Both the position numbers and the translations under genes were made by a program. This document shows positions 28,701 through 37,200 of a DNA stretch of 64,000 nucleotides, piece after piece (positions within the stretch are counted from its first letter, which is position 1; every line of letters begins with the position of its first letter). The DNA lies in NCBI GenBank assembly GCA_003139095.1, contig PLHW01000072.1:137636-201635 (forward strand), given 5' to 3'. The notes below the pieces were generated by a model, which did no database searches, had not been told where the DNA came from, and was given only the letters and a program-made list of their open reading frames with translations. The DNA comes from Acidobacteriaceae bacterium. Its GTDB lineage: Bacteria > Acidobacteriota > Terriglobia > Terriglobales > Acidobacteriaceae.

Positions 28701-30979
28701 TTCGGCGATCCGAGCCCCGTCGCCATGTCGTAGCCCGTCGCCGCGTTGAAACCGATCTTGGCCTGCGTCAATGCAGCGGTACAGCTCGATCCCGACAGCC
28801 CGCAAATCAGGTTGTTGCCCAACGTCGTGTCCTGGAACGCGCAGTTTGACCCCAATGCCGGCGGTCCCGACGAGTTGCAGTTCGCCGTGTTCTGGTTCGC
28901 CGCCAGCGTGTAATAGATGTACCCCGGCATGCCCTGCCGGCCGCCGTTGGCTTGGTCGATCAGCGCCTGAATGCCCGCCATGCTGGGAGCAGCCACGGAT
29001 GTGCCGCCGACCAGTCCGGCATCTACCAGACCGCCGCTTTGATTCAGCTCGCACACGCCTTCGCTACAGAAGAACGTCGCATCGTGTCCCGACGCCGCGT
29101 TCAACGAAAGATCCGGCGTCAGCCGGTGCGGTACGCCCGAAATTAACGGCTGCGGATATTGCATCTGTCCCACATTCGCCGTTGCCGTCGCCGTCGTCCC
29201 TCCCGCCGGCGCCGCGCTAAACGCAACCGTGGGCGCCGACGTGCATCCGAAGCCCTCGAAGTGCGACGAGTACCCGGTGAACGTAATTCCCGTCACCTGC
29301 CCGCCGCTGATGATTGACGTCGCCGCCGGCTCCGCCGTGCATCCCCCGCCAGCAAACGTCACCGTCGGTGCCGACGTATATCCGCTCCCCGGATTCGTGA
29401 GGTTGATCGACGTCACCCACAACCCAGTCGCCCCATTGCCGAGCGTCAGGGCCGGATCGGCCGAGTTGTTGATTCCCGGCCCTCGCTGCCATGACGGCTG
29501 CAAATAATACGCGCTAATGCCGCCGCTCCCCGACCACAGGTCGCTTCCCGTGTCGCCCGACGGAATCGGGCTCGCGACTCGCGATTCGTTCCACGGGTAT
29601 TCCGGGATGTACGTCAGCGCCGAACTCAGGTACGTTGAGTTGTTGGTCGCGCTCCAGTACGTCGTCGGGCTCGCCACGTCGCCGTAAAACACCGTTCCGC
29701 CCACCGCCACGCTATACCACGTCGATTCCTCTCCGCCCGTCGCATAGCCCAGCACTTCATACGTCTGGCTTCCCTGAAGGTCGCAGCCCGCCGGCCCGTT
29801 ATCGCCAGCGGCCACGAACACGCTCATGCCTTGCGCCGCCGCTTGCTCCCACATCTGCGCGTTGAAGGAATTTCCCCCCGCCCCTTCTACCTCTTCGCAC
29901 GATCCGTAGCTCAGACTGATAATGTCGGTGAGATTGTTTTCCACGAGGTACTCGATCGAATTCGTAATCCCGTCTACCAAAAACGTCGGCGTCCCGATCA
30001 CGAACTTCACCGTCGCGTTCGGCGCCACGCCGCCCGAAATTTCGACGTCCAGGTCGGACTCCCCGTCATCGCCCGGCTCAATTCCGTTGTCCTGCCCCGC
30101 ATGAATAAAGATTGGATCGTTCACCGGTAAATTAAACATCTGCCGGTACGTCTGCACGTCGCTCATTAAAATGTCCGAGCGTCCCACAATTCCGATCGTC
30201 ACCCCCGTCCCGTTGATCCCGTTGGCCAGCAGCGGCGCCGTGTTGTAGATCGTCGCAAAGTCCGCCGGCGCCACGTAATGCACCGTGCTCGACGACGTAT
30301 ACTTCGGCCCTGGCCTCATCTGGCTATACCGCCCCACGTCCACCTTGTGCGGTTTCCTGAAAAAGTCGTGCAGCGTCGGCACTCCCGCGATCACCGGGCT
30401 CAGCGCTTCCGGCACCGAAATCTCGCGGTCGTTCGAAACATGCGTCTCCCCATTCGGCGTCACAAAATAGTGCATCTCCGTCTGGAATGCATGCTCCAAC
30501 TGGCCGATCGTTCCGCTGAAGCGCAGCGCCCGTTTCGACTTGTTTACGCTCTCCACCGTCAGACCTTCGCTCGCCAGCCACGCCTTGATCGTCTCGATGT
30601 CCGAATCGTGTACCCCAAAGTGCTGCCCGTATTCTTCCGGCGTCAGCCACTGGTGATAGTTCCCCGTCCGCTTGTCCTGCTGCTCGTCCAGCACCCGCCG
30701 CGCCTCTCGCCTCTGCTCCTCGCTCGGCTTCAGCGACAGGATCAAATGCTCCGCCTTCGTGCTCGGATCCAGCCGTCCCACATCAGCGGAGTGCGTCAGC
30801 ACGTGCGGCACATGCCCATACAGCACCGTTCGTTTTGACTTGTCGACTTTCTTGGTCACGCGCGGCATCGGCACCGCGCTCGTCATCACTCGCGCAAATC
30901 CCGCCTGCGCGAAAACAAAAAATCCGAGAACCACCAGGATGGTGGACACTGCAAAACGAATATGGCGGCTAATTTTCAT
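25781..30979 (-). CDS. Secreted S53 (sedolisin) peptidase with Ig-like and YWLD repeats (1)
   Basis: 1732 residues from the ATG at 30979, which follows AAGGAGAGCACG; a further upstream in-frame start is less likely. A signal peptide (about 1-29) precedes a pro-kumamolisin activation domain (about 60-215). The S53 catalytic domain has Glu307 and Asp311 (DGESDLD), oxyanion Asp393 (AAGDNG) and Ser661 (VGGTSVAAPS), all expected residues. An extra block of about 105 residues (about 501-607) with GSGYTSAPTVTFAGGG units interrupts the domain. The metal-site segment YDMATGLGSPNAYNL follows. Then come several bacterial Ig-like domains (Big_3-type, PTGDVAF/GTVTF motifs) and four ~82-residue C-terminal repeats (YWLDxG...GGNQYYQSG...GSTVYVTLY). 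Family members are acid-active serine-carboxyl endopeptidases; the substrate is unknown. Confidence 0.9.
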   Translation of the reverse strand: MKISRHIRFAVSTILVVLGFFVFAQAGFARVMTSAVPMPRVTKKVDKSKRTVLYGHVPHVLTHSADVGRLDPSTKAEHLILSLKPSEEQRREARRVLDEQQDKRTGNYHQWLTPEEYGQHFGVHDSDIETIKAWLASEGLTVESVNKSKRALRFSGTIGQLEHAFQTEMHYFVTPNGETHVSNDREISVPEALSPVIAGVPTLHDFFRKPHKVDVGRYSQMRPGPKYTSSSTVHYVAPADFATIYNTAPLLANGINGTGVTIGIVGRSDILMSDVQTYRQMFNLPVNDPIFIHAGQDNGIEPGDDGESDLDVEISGGVAPNATVKFVIGTPTFLVDGITNSIEYLVENNLTDIISLSYGSCEEVEGAGGNSFNAQMWEQAAAQGMSVFVAAGDNGPAGCDLQGSQTYEVLGYATGGEESTWYSVAVGGTVFYGDVASPTTYWSATNNSTYLSSALTYIPEYPWNESRVASPIPSGDTGSDLWSGSGGISAYYLQPSWQRGPGINNSADPALTLGNGATGLWVTSINLTNPGSGYTSAPTVTFAGGGCTAEPAATSIISGGQVTGITFTGYSSHFEGFGCTSAPTVAFSAAPAGGTTATATANVGQMQYPQPLISGVPHRLTPDLSLNAASGHDATFFCSEGVCELNQSGGLVDAGLVGGTSVAAPSMAGIQALIDQANGGRQGMPGYIYYTLAANQNTANCNSSGPPALGSNCAFQDTTLGNNLICGLSGSSCTAALTQAKIGFNAATGYDMATGLGSPNAYNLATQWSSVVFNSSNTTLNLSQTTFQHGTPITLSGTVAPGSGSGTPTGDVAFIVSQGAISDPVNQYGDGSLNGPAAFATLSGGTYTASLNDLPGGTYNVTARYGGDSTYGSSLSTSTQVTVSTEGSTVTITPYALNGTACTITTGNSFPYSSDIMVEVSVAGQSGAGAPTGTVVLNLDGNPVGTLTLDPNGNAYALSGQIPNSSCIYDYMFSNVTSFPGGGHTLTATYAGDQTYQAGSATAVPITVTQVTPTLTLAAGATLITSGFSDTLTATFGGLTGLTGNSTSNSGPTGTVTFTDTTTAQVLGTASVISTVLFSGNIYTYSAYATLTTAGITTTGANAITATYNGDANWLGVSSAAVTVTVGTGTATTTTVTSNVNPTTLNGRPTFTATVTGAPTAGTATFYDGAVVLGTGTVGSGHTATFRLASGAAFWGGTHNITAMFGGNATFMASTSPVLVETVTQGTVTHNLTCKTVGTSGQNYTCTDVLTPSSTNATYAPNQSVVNFFDGATNIGSAQPITVTSGQGGYGLWAASISVNSLSVGTHTITASYGDINYATSTSSSQTVYVGNTSAGIYSPLPGTTLPNTGTTTTFRWYPVAGGPAISYWLDIGSTQGGNQYYQSGNLGSVLSQAVNNGLLPTNGSTVWARQWTLINGTWTYTDAQYTAFSAVPAGITSPTPGSTFAGSSATFQWNAAAGAQAYWIDVGSTAGGNQYFQSGSLGTGILQKQVNTLPTNGSTVYVTLYTEISGTWYNNAYTYTAFNAAAAAGVLTTPTPGSTLTSGTVTFIWTAGAGATAYWLDAGNTPGGNQYYQSGNLGNMLTTTVSTLPTDGSTIYVTLYSYGGNSWISNAYTYTALNGSSGLAQITSPIPGTTINGTQATFNWNSDPNATAYWLDISNIGPGGNDLDQSGNLGLTQTYTVYNLPDNGSTIYTTLYSLVGGQWLSTSATYTSGPNGPITKKPQGPRGGKQK

Positions 30980-31505
30980 CGTGCTCTCCTTCGGGATGGC
31001 GCGCTCGTCCAAGCGACGGCGCAAAAATCGTGTGCGGCAATTCTGGGGGGAATCGCAGGGTTCTCAGTTTCGTGAACAATCGAAATCGGTATCGGCAATT
31101 GTTTAAAGACTCGAACTCTCGGCAATCTTCTGGAATCGAACTCTCCGTTTTCTGAAGAATCGAATTCCTGGAATTTCTTGAAGAATCGGCTCGCAGCTTC
31201 CCGCGCTTCGAAGCACCTGGCCCTGAGCAGTTCGGAAGGGAAAAAATACTGCGCGAATGGTAGGCGGGAGAATAGTACGGTCCCTGACGCCTCCTGTCAA
31301 GAATAACAATCACAAAAAAATGAAGAATTTTCTTTCGGACGAAAGACGAACTGCGATAGTACAAAATAGGCACGTCGATAGGGCGTCATCCCGGGAGTTT
31401 AACAAGCCCCCGCGCGCGACATGATCCAAAGTGCCTTGCGCCCCGGCGTAGGCGCGGCGAGGCACCATCTCTTTTGCTTCTGAAAAATCCCGGAGTCTAA
31501 ATACC
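30980..31505. other. Intergenic between S53 gene and PQQ-like gene
   Basis: No gene seen. About 31080-31200 is enriched in AATCG-containing short repeats (GAAGAATCG occurs twice near 31150-31190). This segment should contain the promoter of the minus-strand S53 gene and the 3' end of the PQQ-like transcript, but no clear terminator or promoter boxes can be assigned. Confidence 0.4.
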
Positions 31506-33707
31506 CTACTGAACCGTCTCCACGAAGTTCACGGGGGGCACGCCGGCGGTCGAGGCGGTCACGGTCGTTTTGCCCGGATTCGGCCCCGTCGTGTACTGCG
31601 TGCTTGCCTCCCCCTTGGAATCGGTCACCGGCGACGTCGCGGAGAATGTGCCTCCTGCGCCATTATCTGTGAAGTTGACCGTCACTCCATTCACGGCGTT
31701 GCCGTTCGCGTCCACCGCCTTCACAACCAAAGGCTTCGGCAGCATCGTATTGGGTGGCCCGACTTGTCGGTTCCCCAAAGCGGCTTTGAGCTTGGCCGGC
31801 GCTCCTGCCGCGGACGTTTCGCTAAAAGTTGTGGTCGTCGTCGTTGGATTCGAGCAGGTGATCGTAATCGCTTCTTGCTTGATGGGAAGCTGGTATTGGA
31901 AGGTTGCGGTGCCCGTAACGTCCGTGGTTTGCGTTGCACTGGGCAGCAACGTCCCGTGGGCTCCATTGTCGTTGCACGTCACCGCAACGCCGGGGATCCC
32001 CGCCTTCGTATAGGCATCGCTAACCAGCACCGTCAGCGGCACAGGCAAAACCTCCTTCGGCACTCCCGTTTGCCCGTTGCCAGTCGGTGTCGTCAGGATC
32101 GGCAGCAAACCATATACCGTGAGCTGCGTTTTCCCGCCCACATACACCTTGCCATTTGAGATGGTCGGTGTCACAAACCGAATCGTCAAACTGAGTTCGT
32201 CCCGTCCGTGCAGTGCTTGCTCGCTGTTATAAAGCATGGTCGCCAGGTTCGTTGGATCAAAGGCATAAAGAATATGGGCGGCGTGTTCCAGGGCCCACAG
32301 AATTCCGTTCTGGGTTCCATTCGCCGTGATCGAAGTGGAAGCTGCGCCCGTCCCACCAAAAAACACGGTGGTTTGCGATACTGGTTGGCTTGTCAAGAGT
32401 CCATTGATCAAAGGGAATTGCTTGATGTAGTCGCGGTCGCCCGATACGTACACGTTCCCATTCCAATACGCTGGACTCCCCGTGAGTTCAAACGGCGCCA
32501 CGTCTGGCAGCGTCTCAATCACGTCGTCCATCGCCGGGTTGAACTGTCCGAGATTATCGCGATTGATAAGGTAGAGCGTTCCCTCTTTCCCTCCCGCTAT
32601 CAATTCGTGTGGATACATGCCCGGTTGATCGGGCAGAATTAATGCCCCGGCCGAGCCCAGATCCCGGTCGTTATCGTCTAAGTATTGTTGGTTGTAGGGA
32701 GTGAAATAATCCTCGACGCCGATAGTGCTGCCGTTCCATCCCATTTTCAGCACGCTGTCGCCATAATCGTCTTTCCCATTCGGACCGTCATACGGCCCGT
32801 TGGCGGTCACCACATAAATGTTTCCAAATTCGTCCGCGGATGGACCCGTCCCCCCTTGCCACAGCGACGCTTGTCTTCCGTTGGGCGCCATTTCAAGAAC
32901 CGCCTGCTGCTCCAGCGTCTGCGAGTCATAGGCAAAAAGCCATCCGTTGTAGTTATAGACATCGCAGCCATTTCCGCCGAATCCAATGTAAATCAGCCCG
33001 TTTTCCAGCAGCAGCGCCGGTCGCTGGATCTGGTACTGCACCAGGAAACTGTCCGGTCCATAAGTGCCCGTAATCGTCACCGGCCCGCCCAGAATTTCGG
33101 TTCCGCTCCTGATATCCAGCGCGTGCAGCGCGAACTGCCGGTTTTCACCGTTCACCGTCTTCGCCACTACATAAATCGTCGTCTTCGCCTCATCGATCAC
33201 CGGCGTACTCGTAATTCCAACCTCTTTAAATCCTGTCCCCTTGCATCCAAAATCCGTGATCGGATCGGGAGTTCCTCCATCGTTCAGACTCACGGCCCAG
33301 ATTGGGTCCAGGTCAGTATCTCCGTCGAAGGCGTACACGGTATTGTGCTGCGTCACCACGATTACCAGGTTGTGGACAAGTCCGTCCACCGTCAGCACGG
33401 TGCTGGCGTATAGCGGCTGCCCAACAATGATTCCGTCCACATCCTGCGCGAAGAGCTTCCCGAACTGTTGGACGTTCACATTGGAGGGTGTGAGAAAAGT
33501 CTCGTTCAGATTTTGACCCGTTCGCCCGACGTCGTTGTGCTGCGTCAAGACGTCGTTCTGGGCAGAGGCAACGGAAAAACTCAGACAGACGAGAGCCAGA
33601 ATCGCGACGGCCATCAAAGCCATCCGCTTCCGGACCGCACAGCTCCAAATCATGGCAAGGGAGATTTCCGGGGAAGGGTACGTTACACGAGCAACAGGAA
33701 GTGACAT
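31506..33707 (-). CDS. Secreted PQQ-like beta-propeller protein with two Ig-like (Big_1) domains
   Basis: 733 residues if started at the ATG at 33707 (GAGGTGAAG just upstream); an alternative ATG at 33653 lies closer to the signal peptide (ALMAVAILALVCLSFSVASA). The mature start QNDVLTQHNDVGRTGQNLNE is typical of acidobacterial PQQ-like proteins. Residues of about 60-520 form a WD-like propeller with quinoprotein-type blades (GTLYLINRDNLGQFNP, VYAFDGDTDL). The last ~200 residues form two Big_1 domains (PLTVLVSDAYTKAGIPGVAVTC, PLVVKAVDANGNAVNGVTVNF). PQQ binding and dehydrogenase activity are not demonstrable, because the catalytic residues of methanol/alcohol dehydrogenases are not evident. 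It may be structural or binding. Confidence 0.82.
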   Translation of the reverse strand: MSLPVARVTYPSPEISLAMIWSCAVRKRMALMAVAILALVCLSFSVASAQNDVLTQHNDVGRTGQNLNETFLTPSNVNVQQFGKLFAQDVDGIIVGQPLYASTVLTVDGLVHNLVIVVTQHNTVYAFDGDTDLDPIWAVSLNDGGTPDPITDFGCKGTGFKEVGITSTPVIDEAKTTIYVVAKTVNGENRQFALHALDIRSGTEILGGPVTITGTYGPDSFLVQYQIQRPALLLENGLIYIGFGGNGCDVYNYNGWLFAYDSQTLEQQAVLEMAPNGRQASLWQGGTGPSADEFGNIYVVTANGPYDGPNGKDDYGDSVLKMGWNGSTIGVEDYFTPYNQQYLDDNDRDLGSAGALILPDQPGMYPHELIAGGKEGTLYLINRDNLGQFNPAMDDVIETLPDVAPFELTGSPAYWNGNVYVSGDRDYIKQFPLINGLLTSQPVSQTTVFFGGTGAASTSITANGTQNGILWALEHAAHILYAFDPTNLATMLYNSEQALHGRDELSLTIRFVTPTISNGKVYVGGKTQLTVYGLLPILTTPTGNGQTGVPKEVLPVPLTVLVSDAYTKAGIPGVAVTCNDNGAHGTLLPSATQTTDVTGTATFQYQLPIKQEAITITCSNPTTTTTTFSETSAAGAPAKLKAALGNRQVGPPNTMLPKPLVVKAVDANGNAVNGVTVNFTDNGAGGTFSATSPVTDSKGEASTQYTTGPNPGKTTVTASTAGVPPVNFVETVQ

Positions 33708-34225
33708 AACTTCACCTCGCAATCTGGGATTTTGGCAACGCGGTCCAGCGATTACGCACAGGGACCCGCCGCAACATCCAGGGGAGGCGATCAGATTAAC
33801 ATAGAAAGGTGTCGGTTTTTTCTTCAAAAAAATCACAGGGCGACTGCTGCGCTGAGCTTCATCAATCCTACCCCCTTCCGAAGGGCAAGTCGTTTCGCTC
33901 TTTGGGCAGACAGTCGCCCTGAGTGCTCAGTCCCCCTCATTTCTTACTTGGACTGGAGCAAACTCGATTCTTGGAAACACTTCCGCGGTACAAACTCGCA
34001 GAATTTCCTTGCAGATTCTTTCGGGGAGAGCCTGGCAGCATCGGCCATCAACCGACCGACCGTTGACTATACGTGCACACCATCAAAATCGTCAACAAGA
34101 ATTTACGACTTCTTGCCAATTCAATCTGCATCCTTATTGTTCTGAACCCCACAATTCAAAATGGACCCGTCCTGCCGTAGGATGCACCACGCAAGTATCA
34201 CCCCCGGGGTACAGCCACAAGAAAA
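33708..34225. other. Intergenic upstream of PQQ-like gene
   Basis: No gene seen. It contains the bipartite motif described separately, TTTTTTCTTCAAAAAAATC near 33815-33835 and no recognisable coding similarity. It is bounded on the right by the terminator of the second S53 gene. Confidence 0.4.
33919..33953. promoter_or_regulatory. Bipartite motif CTGAGTGCTC-N15-TTACTTGGAC, copy upstream of PQQ-like gene
   Basis: On the plus strand CTGAGTGCTC is followed, 15 bases later, by TTACTTGGAC. The same two 10-mers with the same 15-base spacing occur at 39521-39555 upstream of the second S53 gene. The intervening bases differ. Both copies precede minus-strand genes in the same orientation; here the motif is about 210 bp upstream of the start chosen. 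It could be an operator or promoter-associated element. Confidence 0.5.
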
Positions 34226-34249
34226 GGGCACGGACCGAAGTCCGTGCCC
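34226..34249 (-). terminator. Intrinsic terminator of second S53 gene
   Basis: Read on the minus strand, GGGCACGGAC-TTCG-GTCCGTGCCC forms a 10-bp stem with a stable UUCG tetraloop followed by TTTTCTTG, about 50 bp after the S53 stop codon. It is a textbook rho-independent terminator. Its AAAAGGGCACG flank matches the terminator at 25725-25756. Confidence 0.9.
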
Positions 34250-34299
34250 CTTCTCTAGAAATCAGCCGTCGCTTCGCAGCCACGGCCGATGATTCACAT

Positions 34300-37200
34300 T
34301 TACGGACCCGACGTGTACGTGTACGCGTTGTTCAACCACTCGCCTCCAACGTACGTGTACAGCGTCACGTAGATCGTGCTCCCGTCCGCCGGCAAACTGT
34401 ACACCGTCGTCGTCAGCGCGTTCAGGCTTCCGGATTGGTAATACTGGTTGCCGCCCGCTACCGAACCGATATCCAGCCAGTAGGCCGTGCCGCTACCCGC
34501 AGTCCACGTGAACGTTGCCTGGTTCCCGCTCAGCGTCGTCCCCGGAACCGGCGTCTGCATCACCGCCAGTCCGCTCGCTGAATTGAACGCCGCGTAGGTG
34601 TAGGCATTCGCCGACCACTGGCCTCCAACATACGAGTACAGAGTGACGTAGATCGTGCTCCCATCCGTCGGCAGCCCGTTCACCGTCCATTGCGTTACGT
34701 TGCCCAGCGGTCCAGACTGCTCGTACTGGTTGCCGCCCGGCGTCGCGCCCACGTCCAGCCAGTAGTTCGTCGCGCCCGAACCTGGTGTCCAGACGAACGT
34801 CGCGCTCGGGCCACTCAGCGTCGAACCCGGAGTCGGCGTGGTGATTACTCCACCCGCCGCCGCCGCGTTATACGCCGTGTAGGTGTACCCCGTGCTGAGC
34901 CACACTCCGCTCACTAGCGAGTACAGCGTTACGTAAACCGTGCTGCCGTTCGTCGGCAGTCCGATCACCGTCGTCGTCAGCACGTTGCCCAGATTGCCCG
35001 ATTGATAGTACTGGTTGCCGCCGGCAACGCTGCCCGCATCCAGCCAGTACGCCGTCGAGCCACTTCCTGCGCTCCACGTGAACGTCACCGTGCTTCCCGT
35101 CAGCGTCGAGTTCGGAGTCGGCGAGGTGATCGCCCCTTGCACCGCACTCCCGCCAAACGCCGTGTAGGTGTAGGGATTGGCCACCCACGATCCGTCGATC
35201 AGCCAGTACAGGGTCACGTAAACCGTGCTGCCATCGAGAGGCAACGAGTTTACGGTGACCGATTCGGTCGTCGTCGGCAAACTGCCCGACTGATAGTACT
35301 GGTTGCCGCCCGCCACCGATCCTACGTCGATCCAGTACGCGGTCGCTCCGGCGGCGCCGTACCAGCTGAAGGTCGCGCTGTACCCGGTCAGTTGCGATCC
35401 TGGCGTTGGCGCGTACAGGCCCGGATTCACCACTGTTACCGTGGTCGCCGTGCTTGCGCTGGCGTTGTAGTTGCTGTCGCCGCCGTAGCTCACCGTGATG
35501 TTGGTGTTAGCCCCGAACGACAGTTCGCTCGCGCTCACTATCAGCGTGGCCGTCGATGCCAACCCCGCCAATGGCTGCCCGTTCTTCCCGTTCTTCTTCA
35601 TCCGTTCCAGAAGCGCGGGCGTCAGCGTCCGCCTCTTATTGTTGTTGCCCGCTAGAGTGCCCGTTCCCAACTGCACTCCGTTGTTGTAGAACGTCACCGT
35701 CCCCGTTGGCGCCAACCCATTCGGCGAGCCGGTCACGGTGGCCGTCAGAGTCGTGCTGTCTCCTGTGCCAATCGTGCTCGGATTCGCCCCAATATTGGTA
35801 GCGCTCGTCGCCTGGTTGATGGTCAGGAACGCATTGACAAACGTGAACGTGTAGTTCGCCGCTGCCAGTGTCCCTTGCGTGACGTGGATGGTGTACTGTC
35901 CCGGAGGCGAACTCAGCGTCGCATCCGTGTTGAACGCCGGCGAACCCGACACCACGCCGGACCCATCACCGAGCACATACCCGGTAATGTTCGCGCTGAA
36001 CGGCGGGAACGATGCATCCCCGTAGTTCATGCTGGCGTTGTTCGCGCTCACCGTCAGCACCGCTTGCGTCGCGTTGGTCGTTTCCGTGGCCGTTGCTGAC
36101 GAGTAGTTGCTGTTCCCTGCTTGGTTGGCGATTACCGAGCAGGAAACCGTCCCGCTGATCATCGTGTAGAGAGCGCCCACGTTCGAGCAGCCTCCCGCAC
36201 TGGTGAAGACTACCGGGTTGCCGCTCGCTCCGCCCGTTGCCGCCACCGTGAACTGGCTGCCATACACCGCGCTCGCCGGTGCATTCTGCGTGAACGTGAT
36301 CGTCTGGCCGGCATGTGTCGCGTTGGTGAGCTCCGTGACCGTTGGCGCAGCCGAGTAGCTCGCGTTGCCCGCCTGATTCGCGATCACCGAGCACGTGCCC
36401 GTGCCGCTCGTCATTGTGTAATTTGCGGTTCCGTTTCCGTTGTCGACCACGCTGCAGGATCCTGCCGCCGTGAACGCCACCGTCAATCCCGAACTCGCCG
36501 TCGCCGCGACCCCGAACGTGCTGTTGTAAGCCGCGCTCGCCGGAGCGTTGATCGTAAACGTGATCGTCTGCGATTGTAGGCACGTGTTACTCCACGCGCA
36601 CGATTGCACCAGATTGTACGCGTTCACGCTGCCGAGTCCTGTCGCCAAGTCATAGCCGGGTGCTGCTCCGTATGCCGGCTGATACGAGGATGACGCAGTT
36701 CCCGGGCTGGTGTTTGCAATGGCGATTGCGCCGCTGCCGACGCCTGACAGAGTAATCGGCGTATCCGGCTGGTAGCCCGAGCCACCGGCCGTTATAGAGA
36801 TGCCGCTGACGTAGTTGGGGCCCTGGCCGAGGGTGGTGTTGGTAATGGTGACGTAGTCCTGCTCAAACAGGTCACCGTTGTTGTAGAAAGTCACGTTGAA
36901 GTCGCCGGCATAACCCGCGGTTTTCGCCGTCATCGTTACCGTGCTGGATGATCGGGTTGGCGTGTTAATAAGCGCAGTGCACGCGGTCGCCGAAGTGACC
37001 AAGTTAGTTGCGATGGTTGTTGTGCTGGATCCAGTCAGCGTATAGGGTCCGCAATTAGGAGAGCCGCTCGGGGCCGCCAGGTAGATCTGCATGCCTGCCG
37101 CCGTGGCGCTATCGATCTTGACCGCCCAGACAGCTGTGGTAGATGAAGCCGAAACCGATGCCGTGCACGTCGCCTGCGTGCCGCCCGCCCAGAGCGTGGC

